DNA of 64,000 nucleotides. Source: Darksidea phi (taxonomy: Eukaryota > Ascomycota > Dothideomycetes > Pleosporales > Lentitheciaceae). How positions within the stretch are numbered: position 1 is the stretch's first letter; each line of letters begins with the position of its first letter. The translations under genes were made by a program, and so were the position numbers. The DNA lies in contig JASJFT010000009.1 of the NCBI GenBank assembly GCA_030770425.1, forward strand, positions 347,038-411,037, read 5' to 3'. Below, piece after piece: positions 24,599-34,105 of the stretch. Below the pieces are notes generated by a model that did not search any database, had not been told where the DNA came from, and saw only the letters and a list, made by a program, of their open reading frames with translations.

Positions 24599-26143
24599 TT
24601 AGACCGCCTCTCTCTGGATGTTATGACTGTTGTCCCTTGGGTGCTTAGATGCAGGCGGAAATGCTGTACAAATCGATCGACTTCCCAACCATCCCGGATG
24701 AGACTCGCTCGATGACGGATCTTGTGATGCTAACGCTGTGAGGTTCCGCGTGCTCGACGAGCTCGCATGGCTAGCTGCATCATCACGATCCTCCACAACC
24801 ACGTCCAAGTCCTTGCTGATCTTGATTTGATTCAATGATATAGGCTCTGGCTCCCACTTGCTGTCCATATTTGGTGCTCCATCAGAGAGCCCGAGAGAGT
24901 TTCCTGGGCTCATTTTCCCATATCCAGATCGTTTCTTTCCGCTGGATTTCGAGAGACCGCTGCGATTGGTGGATCTCAGGTTGAAGTAGCGCTTGAAGAA
25001 GATTTTCAGAGCGGGCGCGGAGGCGCAAACGACGCCAAGTTGTGCTTCGAGCGCGGTCCATACCCACCCATAATAGGCATACCAGGTGATGTCGTACGTA
25101 TAGTAGTATACGTAGATAGCGTAGTAGGTCCGCATGATACCGCAAACGCAGGTCCTGCGCTTCGTCAGTCGACCGTCTTAGCTTGCGACATGCGCAAAGC
25201 CCCACTCACACCAATCCCATAGCGAATATTGCAATAAGGGCAGCCTTTTGTCGTTTCGGAATCTGCAGGTTCCAGACAAGGAAAATCGGAAGAGCACAGA
25301 TGACTAAATCCTGCATTGTGCTCACGACAACCACGGACACAATCATTGCGCCCTCGTTGCGGCATGTCATTTCGTTCTGGAGTCGCCACATGATGTCAAA
25401 CATACGCCAGTAGCCTTCTACCGGGGTACAGGTGAAAACGATGGCGAGTGTGAAGCTGACAAAGTAAATTATGACGAATGCAATCGATCCCCACACGCAG
25501 AAGACGAAGGTCCGACTGATCGATCCATTCGCTAGACGACGGTAGAAGCAGAGAATCGAAATCTTGATAAGACTCGTCGCTGCCATATACGTGAGTTCGA
25601 TCGTCCAGGCCATCTGAGGCAAGGTGAGCTTTGCATTAGCAAGATATAATGACGAGAGCGTACCTGGCGTGTGGTTACAAACGTCTCTTTTGTCTGATCC
25701 CAAGAATGCAACTGATAGCCGTAGATACGACATGCTAGTAAAGTAAGCGTTGTCCGCGTCAAGGAAGGACGATATATTATCTCACCAAGAACCACTGCTA
25801 TCGACATTCCAACAAGCGGAAACATTGCGAAAGTCATGATAAGATCGTCTAGTCCGGCATTCTTTGCTAACGCCATTCGAGCCCATAACCGTGCCGTATA
25901 GACTGCAACGGAGAGTGCGAGTACGATGATAACTAAGATCGATCCTGCCCAGCCGTGCATTTCAGGATTGATGTAGTTGGGCCTCGGCCAGGACAGAATA
26001 ACCTCGGACGGAGCGTTGGGCCCTCCGCTACGGGCGAAAAGCCTATCGGCGTGTTGGTGTAGAAGCTCAACATCCATCGTGTTGATGTGCATGTTCGAAG
26101 AAATGGTGCCCTCTCTGGATTGGGAAGGAGAGAGAACGAGCAT
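24599..26143 (-). CDS. rhodopsin-like seven-helix fungal membrane protein
   Basis: Four exons, 26143-25786, 25734-25664, 25613-25210 and 25154-24599, give 462 aa, with introns of 51, 50 and 55 nt that all keep frame. The product has an N-terminal outside segment, then about seven hydrophobic helices, including SILVIIVLALSVAVYTARLW, GSIAFVIIYFVSFTLAIVF and a QDLVICALPIFLVWNLQIP helix followed by KRQKAALIAIFAMGL. This is the layout and loop chemistry of the large fungal 'rhodopsin domain'/PTH11-related family. A ~150-residue Ser/Asn/Lys-rich cytosolic tail follows. No retinal-binding Lys motif is evident, so a light sensor is not implied. The start could instead be ATG 26092 or 26077. The family is broadly expanded and ligands are mostly unknown. 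Confidence 0.82.
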
Positions 26144-28335
26144 TCTTGAGACCGAGCGGAAGTGGGAGTACAAATCCTAAAACACGCTGCACACATCCCG
26201 GCGTGATGTGCGTCAAGGTTTCGCGTCATTTGCATGGCACTAGAGCAGGGAACTACAGCACCACGAGTCTTGCGGGCCCGAGCTGTGCACAGCCTTGGCA
26301 GTCTAATGGCGCGAGGACAAAATCTCGTTGCTGTCTTGTTTCTCTCGCCAATGCTGGCGAGAAAATGTGCTATCTGGAGTGGCGAACTAAGCTAGTCACT
26401 GTTTGTAGGTTACACATGTAGCCAAGCCTGTGGCCTAATCTACTTCTCTTCTTTTTAATATCGGTCGGGGAGTGCGATGCGGGTTTAGGTACCCCGACCT
26501 GAGCGCTTCGCCTGAACCGCCGTGTGCTTTTTAATATCCCTCGGGGACTACAAGAAACGCACGCCGTTGAAATGCGGGTTCAGGCGTCGTCCCGATCTTG
26601 AGCGCTCAGTCTGAACGCCAATTCTGAAGCAATTCAAAGTTTGAGGCTAGCGATTCCGGAACATTGCCTAGTTCCAGGCTTTAAATTTTCATCGCCCCTT
26701 CTGAGACGGCCATCTAACCTTTTTTAGCCAATGGTAGCGAGACCAGGTGGACTAGTGCGAAGCAGGAACTGGCAGTATTTTCCCTGCAACCACTGGATAC
26801 TGCCCAGGGACTGGGTGACGCGCTTGTGTAGTTCGCAGTGGGAAATGTTCCGAACGGCTTCGCGTACTTCTTGCGCAGGGCGATAGGCCCGACTTTTGAG
26901 TTGAAGTAGCTGGGTAAAACCTGTCGGGCACGAGACGTTGATGTTAGACGGGGTACATGCCCTTGGTGACGTTTTAAGAAACGTCTTTGTCCCCAACCCC
27001 CGAGCTTTCAGCGGCACTCCATGATCAAAAAGAGGTGTCTGGACCTGGCTACTACTGTATCCGGCAATGTTGGGCGGTGATAGTGTTAACGAGATGCATG
27101 ACGGCACAACATCGGCACTCTTGAGATGACGATTGGCGCAGGGCATGTGGATACCGTTGCTGCCCACACGAGTAAGTTTCAGGGCGCCTCTGATAACCTT
27201 TTTGGGCATTGCTCGACGACGGCGCTATGTAAGAGCTCCAGGTTAGGTTAGAAGTCGGCCAAGGAACTTCCGCGGAGAGAAGCTGGGCTGGTTCAGCGCT
27301 CTAGACCCCGGACCCGTAGCGAGTGGTGTTGCAGTAGCGCCGTGATAGATTCAGCTCGCGGCAGGCTTTTCTGCATTGCGGGTGTAGTCGTGAAGTCGGA
27401 GTCTTGTGCACGCGCCGTTCGGCAAGCGTCGCGCTGCCACCTTTGCCGGGATCGGCCCCCACAGCGAACATCTTCCGCGTCGGGGATGCGGATGCAGAAT
27501 TCGCATGCACCGCCCAGATAGTAAACTTTCCAGAAGATCACCCTGCTGCTGAAGAGTTTTCTCTTCCGCCCTGTCGCTTTCCTGCACACAGGTCCGCCGC
27601 TCAACCTACAGTCATGGTTAAGAACCCCCTCTCAAGTTCCTTGTCATGTGCTGATTTAATAGACTGGCATGGAGGAACAAGAAGTTATGAAGTGACTATT
27701 GGATAGCGTGTCGAGGGCCCGCTCCGAGTCGGACGAGCGGCGGCGGGTGGGGCCGAAGGCTGGGGTTAGAACAGGCCCAAATGCGACCCACAAGGTACGT
27801 TTCTGCTTTGAGAAGAAACAGTGGGGAGGAAGGAATCAGTACCGGTAGGTTTGCCTTTTCCGACTGTCCCTGATACGAGAACGGGATCCACCTCCTCCCC
27901 TTCTGATACGTGTCTCACGCTCCATTGCACAGTGTGCTAGCTCCTTCCCCATTCGCTTCCAGTCGTACATATGCGCTTCGCATCCTTTTCCGTCCTCCAT
28001 TTGTAAAATGTACAACATCGCTTTGTCACTTTTTTACGCCATTTGTTACATCATGGATTTTCCACCGCTCGAAGCCTCTCTTCCAACTTTCTTACGAATA
28101 TGGAGCCTTCGCAGCTGCTTCTACAACAGCAATCGATTACAGTTGCTTAGACGACACGCAATTCTCGCTACTACTAAATTGAAGATAACATGCAATTTCA
28201 TGGCGCTTATGTACAGTGCACGGGCTTCCTGGCGCAGCCCGTATAGGTCCCCAAGGTATATATTGCTCGGTCTCCGGTGCTCAAAGCAACACTCTCGTTT
28301 CGCACTCATCTCCACCTCTATAATACCGCCTGGGT
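26144..28335. other. accessory intergenic region with decayed repeats
   Basis: No gene is supported. A 161-codon minus-strand frame at 26724-27209 starts with a true-looking Met but has no domain or homologous feel. Overlapping frames on both strands at 27293-27706 are mutually exclusive shadows. A diverged direct repeat lies at 26451-26616 (listed separately). Confidence 0.5.
26451..26616. repeat. diverged tandem direct repeat (2 copies)
   Basis: Copy 1 (26451-26517) and copy 2 (26527-26616) share CTTTTTAATATC, CGGGGA, ATGCGGGTT and GAGCGCT in the same order, ending CTGAAC. Copy 2 has an extra ~20 bp in the middle. Several differences are transitions (C/T in GGGTTTAGG versus GGGTTCAGG, and in GACCTGAG versus GATCTTGAG). 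Confidence 0.65.
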
Positions 28336-29271
28336 TTAATTGTCCTTTAAAGACAGCGCTTCGAGAACTTGGCGAACCGCCCTGCTTGCTGCATCCTCCG
28401 GCAGGTCGGGAACCGTAGCCTTGGCAGGTTGGACAACAAGGTTCTTGGGACCAAACTGAGCTGGACGTGGCTTGCTGTGCTTGGAACCGGCCTGTGTAGT
28501 GACCCCAGGTTGGAGTTGGCTCATGTTTAGGTCACCGACAACAACTCCGGACGGTCCAGAGCCGAACATCCTCTCGGGTTTCGTTTGTGGATAACTTCCC
28601 CGTCTGCGGTTTGGGACGATGAATTGCTTTCCGTCTATTACCTTGGGTTTCCCTCCGAATCGTAGATTCTGACTGTTAGCCGGTCGTGCACGTGCCAGTC
28701 CAGACTCACGGGGCTTTTCGGCGCGAGACGGTGCCCAACCCTTTCTGAAATGCAGGCGAGCGCTCTTGCCCGGACGTTTGTACTTTCGCTCAGGCTCATT
28801 CCTCGTAGTGTCTTTAAGGAACCCACCGTTCTCCTGTGCTCCAGGAATCTCGCTGAAGAACTGGAGTTTCGGTTCTAGTTTTGGGACCACCACAGTCGGT
28901 CGATGGTGCTTGCGCGTCAAAGCATCGATCTCCTTCTGCGCAATAGCCTTGATCCTCTCATCCTGGCCATTTCTCGTTTCAAATACGGAGGTTATCAAAG
29001 CCAATCCCTCAAGCTGTATCTCTAGACGAACTTTGCCTGTTACGCATACCGGGCAGATGAATGGCGTGCTCTCACCTTGCTGGTTGCAGTTCGTACCACA
29101 ACCCTCATAGTAACGCGTTTTGGCACGATGACTACATTGGAGGTCGTGGTACAGAGATTCATCGTTGCATGCTGAGTGCGTACGATTGAATCGCTCTTCT
29201 GTGATCAAGGAAACCTCGGAAGCTGTAAGCATACTCTTAGGGTCAACGTCTTCCCCGTTTGATGATGGCAT
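28336..29271 (-). CDS. Cys/His-cluster family protein A (311 aa), unrecognised
   Basis: An intronless frame from a true ATG at 29271. Residues ~34-75 hold the family's Cys/His cluster: SACNDESLYHDLQCSH, then CGTNC nine residues on, then FICPVC ten residues later. This is C-x6-H-x3-C-x-H-x9-C-x3-C-x10-C-x2-C, eight potential zinc ligands in a RING- or treble-clef-like order. The remainder is Lys/Arg/Pro-rich and probably disordered, ending in a predicted amphipathic helix (AVRQVLEALSLKD). No signal peptide or membrane helix is seen. Genes B (31828-32412) and C (32918-34105) on the same strand carry the same cluster. The basic tail could bind nucleic acid, but that is inference. The family is not one I can name. 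Confidence 0.7.
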   Translation of the reverse strand: MPSSNGEDVDPKSMLTASEVSLITEERFNRTHSACNDESLYHDLQCSHRAKTRYYEGCGTNCNQQGESTPFICPVCVTGKVRLEIQLEGLALITSVFETRNGQDERIKAIAQKEIDALTRKHHRPTVVVPKLEPKLQFFSEIPGAQENGGFLKDTTRNEPERKYKRPGKSARLHFRKGWAPSRAEKPRESGLARARPANSQNLRFGGKPKVIDGKQFIVPNRRRGSYPQTKPERMFGSGPSGVVVGDLNMSQLQPGVTTQAGSKHSKPRPAQFGPKNLVVQPAKATVPDLPEDAASRAVRQVLEALSLKDN

Positions 29272-30680
29272 GTTGACAATAACTCTTTCCCTGTTAAAAA
29301 TATTCAGGCGTAGCGTTAGTATATAACAAAGGATGCTATAGCTTTACCTAGAGGTCGTGGTGGCATTCTCAGGTTGTGACGGAAAGCAACCCTTCTATCA
29401 CTGGCAAAAAGTGGAATATATATCCACGGCGGGGGTTTTCAACAGCGCCATTCTCTTAAGTGTACAAGTGGAATCCCCTTCGTTCACCGACATTGCACGC
29501 TGTTGCTAACATTGTGCAGAATCGTTGCTCAACTGCTTCCTTACTTCACAATACTCAGGAACGAGGAATCTCTGCCCTGTGCGAGGTTTGAGCTCCCCGC
29601 GAACTCGCGCCCCCCAATGATGATACAGGATCAATGTTCATGAGGCAATTGTAACAAAACGGGATTTTGAAGCAAATGATTTCTTGATATGTAGTGTTTT
29701 TCATTCGAAAACTATATCGCATGGAACGGATGTTATGGTAGTCAAACAGATAATATGGTGAGTTATGTGGGGAAGGATGTGTGACTGGTTATGGAGATAA
29801 GATGTGTCGACCATGTTTGCGGGAATTTTGAACTTTTGAACGCCGCTTAACTACAAGTGTGGTGCTGGACGCTCCTAAGATAACCTATCGAGTCTAATGA
29901 ATGTCAGTATCTGGGAGTCTGTTGACTTTGTCACTTCGCATGTGTGGTTCACTAATATTCGAAAAACGTAGAAGGCACAGTACTAACTTTTCTCTATCAT
30001 ACGAGGTAAAGCGTGCCCAGACTTGTGTCAGAGCTTTTTACTTGGAAGTCTTTGCCGACTACAATGTCGACCGAGCCTCAGACATGATCTTATAGGAAAC
30101 ACCGACTTCCTACGTAAACGTCCGAGACTGACTCTATGTACCAGCACCACTCTATCCTCTTTCCCTAGCCTTCTAACCAGGGCCATGCTCGACTTTCTTT
30201 GCTGTCAGTTGCTCTATATACCCACGCACAGCCTTTATAAACGTACCCTCCTCCATCAAATCCATCCTCGCATCCTGCAATCGATAAGTCACCAGCTAAG
30301 CCAACTGATTCGCAAGACGCGGGCGTAACGAAGTCGGTAAAGCTGATCGGAGGGGTTCCCAAGTCTACACTAAGAGATAGATAAAGGTAAAGCGGGCGCA
30401 CGTTTGGTCGCGTGGAAAGATCGGTGGCTTTCTAGAGGTTCTCTAGGTGTTGCCCGGCGCATTACCATGGAGATAGTTTGCTCACCTGCCTGTATTGTCA
30501 CTGCGTTAGTCGTGAGTGCTTGACGGTGAAGGCACAGCCGGTATAGATTTGCCGCAGTCCGGCACCTCTTCGATATCGAGGAAAGCAACCTTGTTTGCGG
30601 GCATGATGCACTCAAGGTGAAAGGCGAGTTGGAGTAAATCTTCTTCTTCAAGACCAGCCCAACGGGCTAGCGCTCAACGA

Positions 30681-30758
30681 AAAAAAAAATAAAAAAAATA
30701 AAGTAAAAAAATTGAGTTACAGGCAGTTGAATGCCTGAGTTACAGGCAGTTGAATGCC
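30681..30758 (+). repeat. A-rich tract plus 23-bp tandem duplication
   Basis: An A-rich run (30681-30712, interrupted only by T and G) is followed by two perfect copies of a 23-base unit that begins TGAGTTACAGGCAG, at 30713-30735 and 30736-30758. An A-rich tail next to a short duplication resembles the 3' end of a retroposed element, though no element body is recognisable. Confidence 0.6.
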
Positions 30759-30904
30759 TGTAAAGGATGGTGCGGTATGCGACATAGAAGCCGGAAATCC
30801 GCGGAAGAGCATGGCAGTTGAAGGCCAGCCTTCAAGGTGCAGCGCCGGCATAAACTCCGGACAACCACGAACCGAACCCAGCAACTCGCAAGGAACAGCT
30901 CAAC

Positions 30905-31024
30905 CTGATGCAAACAACTCGTTCGCAGACGGACTCTAGTAACTCGCCAGAGCAGGCACCGTCCCTGATGCAAACAACTCGTTCGCAGATGGACTCAGGC
31001 AACTCGCCCAAGAGCAGGCATCCA
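30905..31024 (+). repeat. 60-bp tandem repeat (2 copies) inside a 121-codon frame
   Basis: Copies start at 30905 and 30965 with CTGATGCAAACAACTCG. They differ at several bases but keep a multiple-of-three length. In the frame 30908-31270 they encode two 20-residue units beginning MQTTRSQ. The wider stretch 30875-31130 also repeats the core CAACTCGC or a close variant about ten times. The frame may be a real low-complexity gene, but nothing else supports it. Confidence 0.6.
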
Positions 31025-31827
31025 TCATCCGGGCAACTCGCGCGGCTTCCCAAGAAGGGGCATCTCAAAGCAACTCGCCCGAGGCATCCCAAGCAACTCG
31101 CCCGGGGCGCATGGCAACTCGCCATACGGAAGTCGTGCATGAGACATAAACTTCTCATGGCGGGCAGAGTTCCCGCGACTCGACTTGAGGAGAAAGTGGA
31201 AAAGTGGGCGGGGAGCGGGCTTATATGCATCTGGGAGACTGGTCCGTGCGTAGCGTCATGTGTTCGCTAAAGTCCCCCGAAGAAGTCCCGAAGGAGCTAG
31301 TGTCGTCATTGTGAGTGAAGGTGACGTTCACGTGAAAAAGTCGTCAAATTCTAAACCAGAGTGAAGGCGTACGTAGAAGGGATTTATGGTGAATGACTGG
31401 CGTTCAAGCTATTTTGGAGTGAAAAATGATAGATGACGTAGTTCCTATTGCTCAAATAGTGGAGTCAATTTCAGAGCACGTGATCCATATATGGCTGAGA
31501 TTAGCAGAAGAGAGCAGGCTGGATAGAATCTAGTGACGTCTCGCGTGTTCTATTTGTTTCTGCGGATGTTGCGGTTATAGATAGGTCGTGATGTCATTGC
31601 CCCTCGCAATTCTTTTGTAATAAAATGCACCATCGATTGCGTGATACGCCGAAGGCCTGCTGGAGCTTATATTGTAGTTGCTGTTCTCGCTTGGTAAAAT
31701 ATTATGATGATGTCAACGGAATGTTGCTACCACTAAGTACTAATATGTCATATACTGGCTAAATCATCATCTCGGACTAAATGCAAGCGGCCGTAATCGC
31801 CCAACGCTTCGGCCTAGCTGCGGAAGC

Positions 31828-32412
31828 TTACTTTGTCAGATCTTGCAATGCATCAGCTATACCCCCCATCCCGAGGAACGGGGCAAAGCTCATCTTCTCA
31901 AACTCTTGCAGAAGCGCTTCAATTCGTGGCTCAACCTTCCGCGCCTCGGCCTCGGGGAACTTGCGCAGAAATGCCGCAATGCAGTTGAACTTCGGAACCG
32001 GCGTTGCGTCCCGGTGCCGACGACGACTAAGAATCTCTTGGGCCTCCTCTTCAATCAAACCTGCAGCGACATTGCTCGAATGCTTGCTTGAAACCTCGTA
32101 TTCCGTGTCCAGAATCTGCGACAAGGACGGCTCGTTTTCACTTTGCATTCCAAGGCCAATTTCCACTTCTTGGGCGATGCATTCTCTGCACAGGAAGGGT
32201 TTGGCGGAGCCGGGGGTAATGCAGTTGCTTCCACAGAGATTATGCTGTCGAGATTCGATGCGATGACCGCAATTCAAGTTGTGGTAGTCGGAAAAGAGGT
32301 TACAGGGCATCCATTTCATGACCGCTTTGCGATACTCCTCGGCTACATGTGTGAGATCGTTGTTCTCAGTCGTTGCAACAGCCGTAGCGTACTTAGTAGT
32401 ATTCATATTCAT
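31828..32412 (-). CDS. Cys/His-cluster family protein B (194 aa), unrecognised
   Basis: Intronless, starting at ATG 32412 (MNMNTTKYA); the frame extends one non-ATG codon further upstream. Residues ~36-75 carry the cluster PCNLFSDYHNLNCGH, then CGSNC after nine residues and FLCREC after ten more. The spacing is identical to protein A (C-x6-H-x3-C-x-H-x9-C-x3-C-x10-C-x2-C) although the intervening residues differ. The C-terminal ~110 residues are acidic/basic helical sequence (EEEAQEILSRRRHRD, EARKVEPRIEALLQEFEK) with no Arg/Pro tail like A. It is the smallest of the three and may be close to the minimal family unit. No secretion signal. Function unknown. Confidence 0.7.
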   Translation of the reverse strand: MNMNTTKYATAVATTENNDLTHVAEEYRKAVMKWMPCNLFSDYHNLNCGHRIESRQHNLCGSNCITPGSAKPFLCRECIAQEVEIGLGMQSENEPSLSQILDTEYEVSSKHSSNVAAGLIEEEAQEILSRRRHRDATPVPKFNCIAAFLRKFPEAEARKVEPRIEALLQEFEKMSFAPFLGMGGIADALQDLTK

Positions 32413-32917
32413 CACGATTCGAAGGATATTCTTAAGGATGGGTTGTTCGATTAGCTACGTGCTACGGAAGTTATCTTATAGATATGTGAGCAAATAAAGG
32501 GAAAATCCACAATGCTACGGTGTGTATATACAATGGTATTACTGTGTTTCGTGCGGACCTTACAAAAGAAACTCCCAATGTGCAAGTCGAAACAAACACA
32601 ATGCTACAGTGACATGCGCAGAATTAGAGATGACGGCACCTTGCATTTGACGTACTTGTACAATATTACTCTTGAGGGAGGTCTACTTATTAATAGTGCA
32701 AAAAAATTCTGCCTGTGTAAAGTAGGGCTGTCAGCTTATAGCTAACTTTAGGGAGCACGATTTAACGAAGTCAAGTTTCGTCATGGCTTCAAAAGGACTC
32801 TCTACACCTGATTTCTATTATTTTGGCTTAGCAATGTGAGTTTGTAACGCACAAGCTGGTATATGCAATCTAAAGATGGAACAGAGGTGATGCGTTTTGC
32901 TCGGCCATTAAACAATC
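32413..32917. other. intergenic between family genes B and C
   Basis: AT-rich, about 500 bp. It contains one copy of the dispersed ~75-bp repeat (32521-32598) and otherwise no feature. Confidence 0.55.
32521..32598 (+). repeat. dispersed ~75-bp repeat, copy 1
   Basis: Contains ACTGTGTTTCGTGCGGACCT followed by TACAAAAGAAACTCCCA and a diverged GCAAGTCGAAAC end. It is alignable in the same orientation with copies at 35415-35492, 50560-50626 and 55264-55340. The element type is unknown. It lies between family genes B and C. Confidence 0.75.
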
Positions 32918-34105
32918 TTAGAACATCGAAACCGACCTTCTCTCTCCGTCTTTCTCTTTCCCATCTTTGTAATTTCCCACATCAGTTGGAATGGCCGTCA
33001 TTCTCACAAGTAAGCCATCGACATCCCCATCCTCCAACAATCCCACTTTAGCGTCTCCCAAGCGCTCGGCAAGCTCATCAAGTGCCGAGTTACCCCTCCT
33101 CAGCGGACTACGTTCGCGATTCTTCCTCCCTACCCTATCCCAACGACGTTCATAGGTTCCATCTGGCGACAACGTTCTATCTTCATCGCTACAGCCACCC
33201 GGGGACCGACTGCGGCTGCGCGCTTTCTTATTTTTTCGGCCCCGAAAGGTCCACCGCCCGAGCGTATCTTCGATGATTGAGGGTAGAAAGCTGATGTGAT
33301 CGTATTCATTTTTATGGCCAAGAAGGAAAACACCAGATGTTCCCTGCGTAACTCGCAAGCCTACTTCTTCATATGCCCGCACAACACAGTATGTCCAAAT
33401 GGCAACATTGACGTCAACTTCAGGCGACGGATGGTAACCGGCAGATCGGTATTCTTTCCAAATCCTTATATAGTTGCGGCGGAGAGAGATCTCGATGCAC
33501 ATGGGGCAGACGAATGGTAGGAATGTTGAGCATTCAGGTCGCGGGTGCTCGCCCCGGGCAGTGATGAAGCATTCTGACTGTGAGTTCTCGCCTTCTACCC
33601 TAGTATTGGGAGTGGAGACTGATGAAATGGGGCTATGTCGCTTGCAGTTCGACGCGCAAGCCGATTTAGGAACGTTGGTGGTGGGCCAGGCCGTTGATGT
33701 AAGGACTATATGGCCGCAGTTTAATTTGTGATAGTTAGTCTCAGAATTGGAGCAAGCGGAGTTAGGTCGTAAAAGTAGATTAGCTTGCTCAGGGGTCATC
33801 GTTGTTGGATGGGTCTGACCGAGGGCATATTCCGTGACCTTACTGTTCGTACCTACGTTAAAGTTCTTCAGCGCCAAATCAAGAGTAATATATTGATTGT
33901 TGTCTTGCTCCATATTCAACTTCGGTTGAGGCTTGTGCGAGCGTTCAAGGGCTTGTAGAATGATGGGTCGGGGGATGAAGATTGGCGGTGGCGAGGTATC
34001 TCGTGCTGACACTCGTGCTGACGCAGAGTGAACTATACGGTATGCGACCGGGGGATGTGTTGCGTTATTGTGTACCCGGCTTGGCTCAGACGTCGCGCGG
34101 TGCAT
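32918..34105 (-). CDS. Cys/His-cluster family protein C (395 aa), unrecognised
   Basis: Intronless from ATG 34105; an internal in-frame Met (MEQDNNQYI) is an alternative start. Residues ~108-205 carry the cluster NSACSNSETNYHKLNCGH, then CASNC after 17 residues, then, after a ~45-residue Ser/Glu-rich insertion, PFVCPMC. The order of ligands equals that of A and B, but the first Cys-His gap is one residue longer and both internal loops are expanded. A predicted helical region follows (RIWKEYRSAGYH, WTYCVVRAYEEVGLRV). Then comes a basic Arg/Ser/Lys/Asp-rich segment (RKNKKARSRSRSPGG) resembling an RS-type nuclear or RNA-binding tail. No signal peptide. Function unknown; family membership rests on the cluster. 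Confidence 0.68.
   Translation of the reverse strand: MHRATSEPSRVHNNATHPPVAYRIVHSASARVSARDTSPPPIFIPRPIILQALERSHKPQPKLNMEQDNNQYITLDLALKNFNVGTNSKVTEYALGQTHPTTMTPEQANLLLRPNSACSNSETNYHKLNCGHIVLTSTAWPTTNVPKSACASNCKRHSPISSVSTPNTRVEGENSQSECFITARGEHPRPECSTFLPFVCPMCIEISLRRNYIRIWKEYRSAGYHPSPEVDVNVAIWTYCVVRAYEEVGLRVTQGTSGVFLLGHKNEYDHISFLPSIIEDTLGRWTFRGRKNKKARSRSRSPGGCSDEDRTLSPDGTYERRWDRVGRKNRERSPLRRGNSALDELAERLGDAKVGLLEDGDVDGLLVRMTAIPTDVGNYKDGKEKDGERRSVSMF

Larger units (their letters stand above)
29272..31827. other. AT-rich interval with short tandem repeats
   Basis: This is the upstream region of gene A followed by low-complexity sequence. Frames are short except 30908-31270, which is built on a 60-bp tandem repeat (listed separately). 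An A-rich block at 30681-30716 abuts a 23-bp tandem duplication. No gene is called. Confidence 0.55.

Noticed and set aside
24599..26143. Light-sensing (retinal) opsin
   Set aside because: The helices match the fungal rhodopsin-domain/PTH11-related family, and no retinal Schiff-base Lys motif is seen in the last helix.
26724..27209. 161-codon minus-strand frame as a possible additional family gene
   Set aside because: It has a few cysteines but not the family's H-x3-C-x-H or C-x2-C blocks. Nothing else supports a gene.
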